Origin: Gnetum montanum
Lineage: Eukaryota > Streptophyta > Gnetopsida > Gnetales > Gnetaceae
Reading direction: 5' to 3'
NCBI GenBank assembly: GCA_015680685.1
Contig: MNCI01030349.1
Location: 36,237 to 100,236, forward strand
DNA: 64,000 bases
Under the pieces are notes generated by a model. It saw only the letters and a list, made by a program, of their open reading frames with translations, made no database searches and was not told where the DNA came from. How positions within the stretch are numbered: position 1 is the first letter of the stretch; each line of letters opens with the position of its first letter. A program made the translations under genes and the position numbers. Positions 35,990 through 46,876 of this stretch are shown piece by piece.

Positions 35990-38235
35990 TTTTTTGGTTA
36001 TTTTGCATGATCTCTTGTAAAATGAATGCATACGAGACTCTTCATTCACCTTTTGTCTTAACTAGACCTTATGGAAAATGCACAAGATGCATAAACACAA
36101 AAATATTAGACTTCAAATCACTTACCTCTGATACAAATGTGGCATCCCTAGAGACATCGCTAGATTGGCCAGAACATCTAGTTAGAGCTCTAGATTTAGA
36201 ACTAGGTGATGTAACTTAGGATTCCTTCATATAAGTCCCTATAACAACATGCAAAGGTGAGGAAAAAACATTGAAACTTAGTCCCTTGTTAGATCCCCAA
36301 ATCCAGGAAAGCATTTCTAAAGTCCTTAGTGACAATGTTAAGGTGTTTCCATGGTCCTACGAGGGCATGTTGGGCTAAGACCCTTGTATAATATAGCATA
36401 ACATTATCCTAGATCCTCACATTAAGTTGGATAAGAAAACAACTCGTAAAGTCAAGCCTCAGGTTGCGTTGGTTGTCTATGATGAGATCATTAAGCTTTA
36501 CAAAGCTAATTTCATCTGAGTAGTTGACTACGTCGACTGGGTCTTGAACATTGTAGTTGTCCCCAAGAAAAATAGAAGTATACACATTTACATAGACTTC
36601 TGAGACCTAAACAAGGCAACCATTAGAGATGATTTCCCATTGCGTAGTATTGACCAACTCATCGATACTACGGTTGGTCATGCCTTGTTGTCCTTTATGA
36701 ATAGCTTAGCACTACTTTTACAACCCCTTGGGGTACATTTTCTTATACAATGATGCCCTTTAGACTAAAGAACATAGGAGAAACATATCAATGTGCAATG
36801 ACATACATCTTTAGCAACTATCTATTAGACTTGCTTAATGAATACATTGATGACATAGAAATTAAGTCTAAAGTGGATCATGACCATGTAGATGACTTGG
36901 ACTGTGTCCTCAAACATTTCCTTAAACATGAAATTTGGCTTAATCCCAAGAATTATGTCTTTGGCATCAAAAATTTTCACATGTTAGGCTTTACGGTATC
37001 AGAAGTAGGTATACGTGTAGACCCTAACAAGGTTAAGGCTATTACCAACTTAGCACCACCAAAAAAGCTTAAGGAGTTATGTGGGTTAGAAGGTAGACTA
37101 TAATTCATACGTAGGTTTATCACAAGGTTGACTAACAAGTTGTAGCCAATGCAACATTTTCTCAAAATAGGGATCCACTTTGAGTGGACAGCTCAATGCC
37201 AAGAGGCATTTGACAACCTAAAAAAGGAGCTCACTCAACTTCCAACACTCTATCCTCTACAAGGAGACAAACCTTTCTACATTTACCTTGCAACCTCAGA
37301 CATGTTCATTACTTCCCTACTTTGCTAGAAGCAAGAAAATCGCTCTGAGATCCTAGTTTATTATTTAAGCCATGTGCTAGTAGCCCACAAGGTGAAATAT
37401 AATGATGTGAAGAAGAACTGTCTCTCATTAGTCTTTGCACTTAAATAGTGCAGACACTACCTTTTCCACAATCAAGTCAATGTCATTTGCAAAAGTAATG
37501 TACTTAGGGCCATTACAATGAACATATATGAGAGTCGTTGAATAGTAAGGTGGAAGGCAATAACTGTGGATTTTGACTTGCACTATATAGCATAGGCATC
37601 TTTGAAAGGCCAAGCAATAGCTGCAAGCTCACGGCTTCACTTGTGAATGATCAAGCAACAATAGATCCAGAATTCCTGGATGAGCATGTCAATAGTATAA
37701 GCTAAGTACTTGCAAAATTTGAGGTTTTTTTTCACTTTGATGGTGCTTTAACCACACAAGGTGGTAGTGCCATTGCTATTATCACATTCCCCTCTAGGGA
37801 GACTTGACCCTTGAAATACCACTTTACATTTCCTTGTACAAACAATGTGGTGGAGTACGAAGGTCTCCTTAGAGGTGTCTTAGTAGCTCAAGAGTTAGGA
37901 ATTCAAGATATAGTATTCTAAGGTGATTTATAGCTGGTCATTAACCAAGTCATAGAGGTTTACACTTGTAAGGCACAACATCTACAACCTTACTATGATT
38001 TGGCAAAGAACTTGCTTAAAACATTTACAACTGTAGATGCCCAACATATCCCCCATAATGGAAATGCCATAGTTGATGCACTAGCTACTTTAGCCTTAAG
38101 GATAGCACCAAACATGTTTTCCACTTTGTCTACTTAAATAGTGAATTGCATTGAACCTATACCTCGCACAACAAGCATTACATCCATAAGTATAGCTCAT
38201 GCCCAAGAGTGGTATGAAAATATTAAGTCATACCT
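35990..38235 (+). pseudogene. E1 pol, first part: RT, RNase H, second RNase H
   Basis: Follows a T-rich run ending in TTATTTTGCA that matches the splice acceptor of E2 and E6. The linker and LETSLDWPEHLV block lie to 36210. RT runs at about 36410-37100: FICVVDY-like and VVPKKN blocks, the active site as YIDD at about 36845, then VDPNKVKAITNLAPP. RNase H of the gypsy type lies to about 37600 (HFEWTAQCQEAFDNLKKEL, YYLSHVL). The second RNase H at about 37720-38150 keeps FDGA, CTNNVVEYEGLLRG, LVINQV and NAIVDALATLA. There are many stops and a few frame changes. X1 interrupts it at 38236, in the linker before integrase. Confidence 0.85.
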
Positions 38236-39599
38236 ATTGGCACATTTGGCCATTCCATGGAATAGTTGAAATATTTTATTCAAAATTGGAGGAATCTATG
38301 GTTGTAAATTTTCAAGTAAATTACAGCTTTAGTGTTGAGGGTTGATGGGTGTTTTTAAGATTGATTCATTGGTAAAGAATTTGATGTTGAAGCCTTTTGG
38401 GTACAAGATGAAAGTGCCAGATTATTCCTTTGTTAAAGATGAAAGGATAGTAAAATCAGTAAGGAAGGAAGTATGTTATTTATGTGGAAGGCACTAAGTT
38501 ACAGATCCCAGTTGTTAAATTCGGTCGTATCCTTAAGATAACATTTGAAACTCCTTGAAAAATAGAAATTAAACAAAAATCAGCAACGCCTCAGTTGTTT
38601 TGAAAAATTATGCAGCAATATCAATGAAGGGAAAGGAAGACCGCGGTGTTCCTGGGAAATACATGGCCACCGCAAAATCATGGCGAGCCCAACAAACACC
38701 ACCGCAGTCGTTGCTCTACACCGCCACCATTGACGTTGCTTAAAATGCTAATTCAGAACAAGCGCAAAACATTGGAGGTGATCCCAAGGTGCACCGAAAC
38801 CCCACACAAACTACCGCGCGACATTCATCCTAGCACATGAAACGTATTTGCCATAAATGCAGGATATGTACAAAAAAAAATCGGAACCCTCTCCACTCAA
38901 TATACAAAGAAAGGAGTCATGTTTTGTTGAGGCCCCGATTTTATTTTAGGTTATGCAGGTTGTTGCAATTTCAGTGGTGTGGGCTACAATAGTTCTGAAG
39001 GTTCCTATGGTTTCGGTAGATGCAAATCCATAAAACATTAGCCCCTGGTTCTACAATCAATGACAATGGCGATGACGATTCAAGAAAAAATTTTTAAACA
39101 AAAAACGCAGGAAGCCCTAAGCCAATTTGCGGCCAAAATGAAAATCTTTGGTAACTGAGACCCTCTATTTAAAATAGTATGTTCAGCACATCGTTATTCA
39201 AGAAAAACCCTTCTCCTTTAGCAATTAAACATCACACCACGCAACAATGGAGCCAGATGCAGTTGCAGAACCTTCTCCCGCGGTGGCAGTTGGTTACAAT
39301 TTTGCCGGGCCTTATTGTGCAGTGGCATTTCAAACATACAGTTTTCGTTGATATAGCACTTTGGATCTAAGGTAGAACATGTGTCGGTTCTTTCAAGATT
39401 TGTGCAGAAAAAGAAGAAAACAAACTAGCCGATTACGCCTGCTGTTTTGGAACTGTTGCCGATTATCCACGCGATTTACCAGGGAAGACAAAGAAGAATT
39501 ATTCTAACCCATTCATTAACTCTGCCGCTTTCACCAAGATGTATGTAAAATTATTTGATTACTCCCACTCAAAGCATTGGATGGTTAAAATATTTAACA

Positions 39600-39655
39600 A
39601 ATTAACCAACATATATATACATATATATAGATATATATATATACCCATAGTGTGA
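39600..39655. repeat. AT dinucleotide-rich microsatellite in X1
   Basis: Alternating ATATATAC / ATATATAG, about 45 bases, followed by a short duplicated CCCATAGT segment. Confidence 0.8.
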
Positions 39656-40030
39656 AGTACCCATAGTATGAAGCCTTGGTTTAAAGAAAACTTACCTTTA
39701 ATTATCCCAAGTCATAAAATATTATTTTAAAACATTATTATATATAAGTTGCTACCCATAAAAATATTTACAATATTGATGTTAAAGTATTTAAAATATT
39801 TATTTGTAATATCACATTACATTTAATATAAGTATTAATGTTAGCATAAATTTCTCCTAATTCTATGTATAACTTCCTAACTCCCTAACTACATATCTTC
39901 CTTCTAACTTGTTGGACAAGAAATTTCCTAACTTGTTGGGCAAGTCATCTTCTAATTGGTTGGCCAAGTTACTTGGGAGAGAAGTTAGGTGAGATATTTT
40001 TGAATATGTAACTTCCCTACCTACCTTTGA

Positions 40031-40239
40031 NNNNNNNNNNNNNNNNNNNNNNNNNNNNNNNNNNNNNNNNNNNNNNNNNNNNNNNNNNNNNNNNNNNNNN
40101 NNNNNNNNNNNNNNNNNNNNNNNNNNNNNNNNNNNNNNNNNNNNNNNNNNNNNNNNNNNNNNNNNNNNNNNNNNNNNNNNNNNNNNNNNNNNNNNNNNNN
40201 NNNNNNNNNNNNNNNNNNNNNNNNNNNNNNNNNNNNNNN
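40031..40239. other. Assembly gap (N)
   Basis: 209 unknown bases within X1. No statement is possible. Confidence 1.
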
Positions 40240-41190
40240 TAGAAATTTCTATTAAAATTTTGCCATAGAAGCGCTTGTGTTTAAAAGCCTTAAGAGCATT
40301 TTAGTAGTAAATTTCATTATTGTGCAACGTGTGGGAACTGCTATTGGGATTGTTGTAAGAGAGCCTCTGTTTGTAGTCACGCCGTTGAAAAATTCAATCG
40401 TCGAGAGGGTTCAAAAAATCTTTGGTATTTTCATGGGACCAGAATAGCTTCTTTTTATCTTTAAAGTGAATTCCCGTGGTATTTCAATCAGAAATTGTCA
40501 AGTCTTTTAAAGGTTCTATTTGAATGCAATCGTTGACATCTATTATCTATTCAAAATGGAGTCTTGTACGTGGTAGTTTCCGCAGCAATTTTTGGTAGCA
40601 TAGTAGGATTGTCTTGAAGAAATTGCTTGTTTGAGCCTTGGAAGTTTGATCAATTCGTAGATATTGAATTTGGGATAGCTTTATTGCGAAGTTTTTACTC
40701 ATGTCATTTTACCTTGTTGAAATATTTAAGGTCTACACAAATCTTCTTTCTTTTCTTTTCTACTTATTTGCATCGAGTCTTGCTCTATTTCTAGTTTTCT
40801 TGTGGAACTATCTCTTTCTCTAGGGAAAATTAGGAGTAGATTGCAAAGTTGTGCTCAAATGCTTTTGCAAAATCTTATTTGTTACAAGTAGGTATTATAA
40901 GGACCACATAGACTAGGTAGTTGAACAAAATAGAAAATTTTCAATAACTCACAGTACTTGGCAAAGTTGGCTAAATCTCTTTAAAGTAAGTCATTTGTAG
41001 TTTACATACAATGCAATCGTTACATTTCTCACAACCACATGCCGCAACAGCACACACACATACTCATATTAACTACTGAGTTTATTTGGAGGTATCTGGG
41101 CCTTGGTGTTGCCAGAGACCAGCAGGCACCTAACTCCTATTCGAGGACACTCGTTGGTGGTCGCATCCCAAATGGTCGCCAACAATACCT

Positions 41191-42403
41191 CCAATAGGAA
41201 GAGCCCTCATAAAATCTAACATCTACCTAAAAGGACGTAGTATAAGAATGATCATTGTGGTATGTCCTTGTAGGTGATAACACCTTATGTTACATATCCT
41301 ATGATGAAATACTGTTAACTTGTGTTAGCAGTAGTGAAGCACAAAAGATCATTGACCAAGTCCATGAAGGACTATGTGGGGGTCATATAGCTCCTAGGGC
41401 AATGACAGCAAAAATTAGACGTCGAGGATATTACTGGCCCTACATGGAGCACAATTACATCTCCAAGGTCAAGACATTTTACATGTGTCAGTGGCATGAA
41501 AATCTAATGCATGTGCCACCCACTAAACTTCATACTATGCAGATCACATGGTCATTCCAATGTTGGGGGTTGGATATCATTGGGCCTATAATGCCTAAGT
41601 CTTTTATAAGACATAGCTTCATCATTATTGCAACTAAATATTTTAGAAAGTGGATTAAAGACATTCCCCTTAGGAAGACAAAATCATAGCAAGTTTGCAA
41701 ATTCATTCTTGATAACATAGTGACCCAGTTTGGTCTGTCCATAACTATAGTCATAGACAATGGCCCACAATTTAACAGTGCAGAAACAAAAGCCTTTTGC
41801 GAAAACCTTGGTGTTAAACATTCCTTCTCATCACTGTACTACCCATAGGTGAATGATCAATTAGAGGCTAAAAATAAGGTCATCATCAACCTTCTGAATA
41901 GGATGTTTAACAATAGCAAGTAATGATCGCATGAACAACTAGTCTACATGCTATGGGCCTACTGCACGCCATGCAAGACAACAATAGGTAAAATGCCATA
42001 TAGTCTTGTGTATAGATTTGAAGTAATGTTACCTCTTGAATTATAGGTCTCACTCCACATGGTCCTCTTGAGATTCATTGATGAGGCTTAGAAAAATGAC
42101 TTGAGAACCATTGACCTTGACTCTATAGAGGAGGAGCTCATGCAAACACTTGATTGCATCAAGTGGTATCAAGAAAAGCAATGGAAAAAGCACCATCCTA
42201 ATCAGCATTAATGCCCCATCAAGAAGAGCGACCTAGTCCTTAAGGTCATCCATGAACCTATGGACAAGTTCTCCATCAAGTGGGAAGGGCCATTCTTGGT
42301 CACAAAGGCATATGACAATGGAGCTTTCAAGCTAGCTGATCTAGATGGTAATGAGTTTGTCAATCCTATTAACCACTCGTACCTAAAGCTATTCTACACC
42401 TAA
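41191..42403 (+). pseudogene. E1 pol, second part: integrase
   Basis: Resumes the frame after X1. Zinc finger at about 41360-41500 (VHEGLCGGH, then CQWHEN; the first Cys of the C-x2-C pair is in TFYMC). The catalytic core has WGLDIIGPIMP, then IDNGPQFNS at about 41755, and LEAKNKVI for the third acidic residue at about 41865. The C-terminal part DLVLKVIHEP to NHSYLKLFYT ends with a stop at 42401-42403, the same C-terminus as E6. There are several nonsense codons. It would insert the cDNA into chromosomes. Confidence 0.85.
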
Positions 42404-42429
42404 TATGTGATATCATGCCAACAACAGAA

Positions 42430-42705
42430 GCAAGGTAAGTGCATTTTTGCTATGATGTTAAATTGGCAGAGATGTTTACTATGATGTTAAACTGGCGCAT
42501 ATTTGCTACAATGTTAAATTGGCACAAATGTTTGCTACGATGTTAAACTAGCACAACATATCCTTAGGCTATGACACTAAATTGACACCCACAACATGGT
42601 CCACTATGATCCTAAACTAGCCATCCATCGTCCGCTACAATGTTAAACTAGCAAAATGGTTTGCTAGGATCTTAAACTAGCTCAACATGTAGTTTACCAA
42701 GACCT
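42430..42705 (+). repeat. E1 tandem array 3
   Basis: About eight units of 30-40 bases with cores such as GATGTTAAACTGGCGCA and TGCTACGATGTTAAACTAGC, directly after integrase. Confidence 0.75.
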
Positions 42706-42949
42706 AAAACTGGGTTTGTAGTTCATTATCTACATTTCAACACACACAGTTCTGTGGATAAGTGAGCAAGAACATTTTGAATATTCCATCACCTACCCAC
42801 ACCTCATTAGGCAAGATGGGGTGGGGTGTTGCAGTTCTAGAATGAAGTTCATGTCATCATCAGAAAATCCTCTAGGACATTTGTAGTGTCAATGTCTCTA
42901 ACATCTTACTAATCTTTTAGAGATGGATTTTGGCATCTTGTTGACCTTC
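42706..42949. other. E1 3' region, non-coding
   Basis: Nothing recognisable between array 3 and the second antisense remnant. Confidence 0.3.
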
Positions 42950-43340
42950 GAAGCTACCATCACCAACACCAATCATCATGGTCATAGCTCTCATCGTCAA
43001 TAGGACTTGCTAGAGTCCCAGTAGTATTGTGGCCTAGCCACAGTGCTACCAACCTTTGGCTCACACCATCCTTTGAGTATGGAAGGGAATTTGATAGTAT
43101 GGCTCCATGCCCTATGACTAAGTTTTCTGGCTCTTGCCTTTGGTGAGAATTGCTAAGCACCTACACCACCATTGCCTCTAGCCACTTGGATGCCCACTTC
43201 TAGTGTGGCTACTAGAGCTTTCCTAGCCTACCACTATTAACGCCTGCACTGCCCTTCTTACTTTGGAAATTACATGCACTTGTAACTAACATAGCACTCA
43301 CAACCTTTGTAGTGCCCCTGGAAAACATGACTTTGCCCTC
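42950..43340 (-). pseudogene. E1 second antisense coding remnant
   Basis: Minus-strand peptides conserved with E2 15835-16190: CNFQSKK, ATLEVGIQVARGNG, RARKLS and LWLGHNTTGTLA, with an acidic tail (DDESYDHDD). The frame changes occur at about the same places as in E2. No known domain. Confidence 0.45.
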
Positions 43341-44296
43341 ATCTCACATGGTGGCTATTTTTTCTTGTTTTCTCTGTATTGTGTTTGTAGGATGAAGCCT
43401 GGGTGGCACCATTCAAGGATGCATTTTGTTGTAGTGGAGAGGTACCACATTGCTTTGATGTGTTTGCTTTGGGTTTCCTAGCTACATAAGAGCACACACC
43501 TATACTATCCCCCTAGCCAACTAACTTCTACCTCTTGATCTTGCAATCTCTCATATCCCTCACAAGCTTTCCCGATGCATATGAAGCCTTTCCTCTAGTT
43601 AATTGTTGAACCCATGATGGACATAATGCAACTCATTCCATATGGAGCCTTTGTGGGCTTGTCAAAGCCCCAAACAAATGTAACACAACTCATCTTAGGG
43701 AGGAAACACCTATCCTATAAATGTAATGTAGTTGCCTCTAAGAAAATGTTGGCGCACAGTTTTCCTAGCAACACAAAAGGAAGAAAAAGTAAAAAATAAA
43801 AGAAAAGACAAAAATAAAACAAAAATAAAAAAGAAAAACAAAATAGGAAATAAGAAAAAAAGAAAAACAAAAGAAAAAAAGAGAATAATAAAAAAGAAAA
43901 GAAAATGGGACAAGCCAAGTGCCCAAGTCAAATGGCACAGTTTCCATCTCACAATTAGTTTGGCCCTAGATCAACCATCTCACAAGTACTCTGAAGAGAG
44001 GTTGAAATCCAAAGGGAAGGCCACCTCCACATGCTGACTCCCTCACAAGCACTCTCACAAGGGATCATGCTTTGGTAGCAATCCATCATAACATTACATC
44101 CTATAGTTATCCTTTCCATTCATTGTCCCTTGGCCCATGTCCCTAAACTATTTCGTACCATACCTCATTGCTTTGGAACTCTTAAGCATACTAAAGCATT
44201 GTCAAAGTAGGCATTAATGAATGATGTTGATGTCATGTTCATCATGGTGTTTCATATTTTTTTTGATGTCTCTCAGGTCAATCCTCTAGACATCAA
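43341..44296. other. E1 3' region with an A-rich tract
   Basis: No gene. 43780-43910 is an AAAAGAAA-type low-complexity tract that yields lysine-rich or phenylalanine-rich frames. 44180-44296 aligns with the equivalent E2 sequence (14984-15060, reverse). Confidence 0.5.
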
Positions 44297-44310
44297 CAAA
44301 GAGCGGGCAA
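44297..44310 (+). promoter_or_regulatory. E1 polypurine tract
   Basis: CAAAGAGCGGGCAA abuts the LTR start TGAAACACC. Confidence 0.65.
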
Positions 44311-45142
44311 TGAAACACCACTAATTTTGGGCTTCTATGATTCAATGGTAGATTTCTCTAAAACCCTAAACTTGGGAAAGAGTTTTCTAAGTCTAGTGTA
44401 AAACTATGTAGCATATACAGTGTAGCAAACTAAAATCCTAATTTTTGAAAAAAAAATCTAAGTCTACTTGCTACACTCCCCAGCATAGCCCGCATAGCAC
44501 ATAATTGCATGGCCAGTCTACACAAATGTCAAGGTAGAAGTGGTCAAGGTTTTCTTGGGATGGACCAAATAGTTTGGAAAATTTTCTATCTCCTAGACTG
44601 TCAAGCTTGCTACACTCTCCAACTTGCCTAGCTTGACACATGTCGTGGTTGCCAACTCACCCAAGTACTAAGCTGGAGTCTATCAAAAAGTGTTTAGAAT
44701 GGAATGAATGATTTGGAAAAATTTCCTCTCTCTCATGTTGTCACCCTAGTGTGTGGTCAGTGTGCCATGAAGAAACATTACAAGTTTTATCAAAATTTAT
44801 TAAAGTACTTGTGCTACGCTCTGATACACTATACAACATAGACAACATGATGAGTCTAGCAAGTCAAAATCTACAAAAATCTTACTAAGTGTTCATGGTA
44901 TGCACTACTACGTTGTGTAGTGTAGCCAACTTGGCACATGAAAAATGCCTCCAAAAGCCTCTAGAAGCTTTCAAAACTTAGCAAAAACCTCTATCTTAGC
45001 TCCAATGTCCCTCCAATGGCCTAGATCAGAAATTTTCCTTGCTTTAGCATCTCTCATTCATCCCCAAAATTGTCCCTACACTTGACCCTACTTTGAAGAG
45101 GGGGAAGATGTAGTCCTAAAGCATAGAGTCCAAGTTTCATTA
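44311..45142 (+). repeat. E1 3' LTR, truncated by E3
   Basis: Starts TGAAACACCACTAATTTTGGG. It aligns with the first ~1 kb of 3464-5128 until the E3 LTR begins at 45143. The rest should lie beyond the far end of E3, outside the window. Confidence 0.85.
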
Positions 45143-46632
45143 TGAAACACAATAAAATTTTAGGACCCTCATACCTTAATAGAGCCTTGGAATTTAGGCA
45201 AGGACTTCCACAAGTGTAGCATCATGATAGTTCGGCAAGAAAATGTAGGCATTGAGGTTGGACTAACCAGTTCGACAAGTTTTCTATCTCCAAAGCTGAT
45301 AGGCCCGATGGACTCTCTAGCCTACTTGCCTAGACAATTAACCTAGATGATAGTCTATGTAGAAACTATGCTAGGATTTGCTGAGAGTGTTTGGGATGAG
45401 AAAAATAGTTCGACAAGTTTTCTACTGAAGAAGTCTACTACGCTATGCAATGTAGTAAGCGTCGAAAGATAGTTGCTTAAGCATCTAAGTGTGAATTGAT
45501 AGAATGATAGCAAAAAAAGTCAAGATGTAGTCAATGCAATGTGTAGCGTAGCATAGCATAGAAAAGGCAAAGTAGAAAGGTCCATCTTGCCAAGTGATTC
45601 TAACAAGATAAATTGCACTTGGCAACACTTCAACCTCCAAAACCGGTTGCCCCACTTAGCCCCCAGACCTCGAGCAAAGTTTCTTGCTAGAAAATGGTGG
45701 ATTAAATGAAGAAGTAGGATACACTAGCTACTATGTTGTGTTATGCTACATAGTGTAGCAATAATGAATGAGCACCAAAAATGTTTCAAACATAAGTTCA
45801 GTGAGTTCAAAGGCTTCCTGACATGAGGGACAAAAGTTGCAGTTATTAGCATGAATAAGCCTCAAACAAATGCTTTCAGCTCCAACACAAGTTTCAGTCA
45901 AGACCAGTGGCTATGCTATGCTACACTACATAGCATAGCACAATGTAGCAAGAAGCTACTTACATTACCTCAATGTACTCGATAGCGTGAGTAATGCAAC
46001 ATTGGTACAGAAGCATCAAGACTTCTTTAGGAAACTCTAGAACTTGTTGACAATAATCTTTCTCACTCTGGCATCTACTTGGTGGAATAAAAAATGTTAC
46101 TTCATTTTGCACACCCCCTAGTTAGATCCCAAAACATTGTTCCTATGCTTAATCGTACTCATAAGAGCAAGGAAGACATAGTCCTAGAGAGTAAGCCCCA
46201 TTTTTTCTTTGCATTGTTAGCACACTAGACCTCCCTTGAGCATTCTAGTTACCCTTGAGTTCCTTGTGTGTCTCTGGCATTGCATAACCTGTTGTACATA
46301 TTTCAAACAAGGCAAAGAATTGAATCTGCAACCTTGGGGTGGTGCATTTTCTCACCTAAGTTTGTTTGCTATTTCTTTACTATTATTGTTGTTTTGCACT
46401 ATTTTCTTCATTCTTCATTTATTGATCATCAATTTACCTCATGTGTCTAGCCTTCGAAATGACATTTACAAAAGTTTAAGATACATTGATTAAGTCCCTG
46501 TCTGATCGACCAGATTGTTCAAGGCACACTGCTTTCATTTTTCTCTAACATGGCCCTCACATGAATCTACGATTAAACTGTTCACCTGGAAGCCTCTCAG
46601 TGTTCCATTCATCAACGTTTTTGGTCGTTATA
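45143..46632 (+). repeat. E3 5' LTR
   Basis: Starts TGAAACACAATAAAATTTTAGG inside the E1 LTR and ends in GTCGTTATA before the primer-binding-like site at 46638. It is about 1.49 kb. The interior has TAGCGTAGCATAGCATAG-type blocks of intermediate decay. Confidence 0.85.
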
Positions 46633-46637
46633 GTTTT

Positions 46638-46655
46638 TGGCACTAGAAGGAGGAC
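46638..46655 (+). promoter_or_regulatory. E3 primer-binding-like site
   Basis: TGGCACTAGAAGGAGGAC, five to six bases after the LTR end. Confidence 0.55.
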
Positions 46656-46876
46656 CTTTTGGTACTTTTTCCATGTTATACAAGTAGTCTTGCATGCTCT
46701 CTGTACCCCATCACACACTAGCATAAATGTGATACCCTTTTGTGGTTGTTTACACATCATGTAATGTAGATTGGTCATGATGGCGGTTCCTTTGGAATCT
46801 GGCAAGATGAAAAGCCTTTGATCTCCCATCGATTTCTGTGTTTCTTATTTGTGATCTTCCATTTTTACAATGCAAG

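Larger units (their letters stand above)
38236..41185. mobile_element. X1: unrelated 2.95-kb insertion in E1 pol
   Basis: Breaks the linker between the second RNase H and integrase. TACCT (or ATACCT) is present on both sides, at 38231-38235 and 41186-41190, as expected of a target duplication. The ends form an imperfect inverted repeat: ATTGGCACATTTGG on the left, and the complement of the right end reads TTGTTGGCGACCATTTGG. The composition differs from E1 (several CpG-rich stretches at 38640-38830). I see no coding domain, and 209 bases are unknown. The TGTTGGC-like terminus also occurs at the ends of many LTRs, so an LTR element remnant or a non-autonomous DNA transposon are both possible. 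Confidence 0.6.
3464..45142 (+). mobile_element. E1: Tat/Ogre-type Ty3/gypsy element, outermost, interrupted
   Basis: Reconstructed + strand element: LTR, gag-pro, tandem array, antisense gene, pol, 3' region, partial 3' LTR. It is broken by E2 (12996-33855), by X1 (38236-41185), and by E3 inside its 3' LTR at 45143. Removing E2 and X1 leaves about 18 kb, plus the missing part of the 3' LTR. The two LTR pieces (from 3464 and from 44311) align closely over their first ~0.8-1 kb. The antisense gene reads through the E2 insertion point when compared with the E2 copy, which supports the join. All coding parts have many stops, so this is a dead copy and the oldest of the family here. Confidence 0.85.

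Noticed and set aside
38640-38840. Possible host exon in X1 (CpG-rich, 64-codon frame)
   Set aside because: No recognisable protein, no splice context, and it lies inside a bounded insertion.
40027-40242. A frame of unknown residues
   Set aside because: Translation of the N gap.
43710-44037. Lysine-rich and phenylalanine-rich frames
   Set aside because: They come from an A-rich low-complexity tract in the E1 3' region.
44311-46632. A single 2.3-kb LTR shared by E1 and E3
   Set aside because: A second LTR start (TGAAACACAATAAAATTTTAGG) at 45143 shows that E3 inserted inside the E1 LTR instead.
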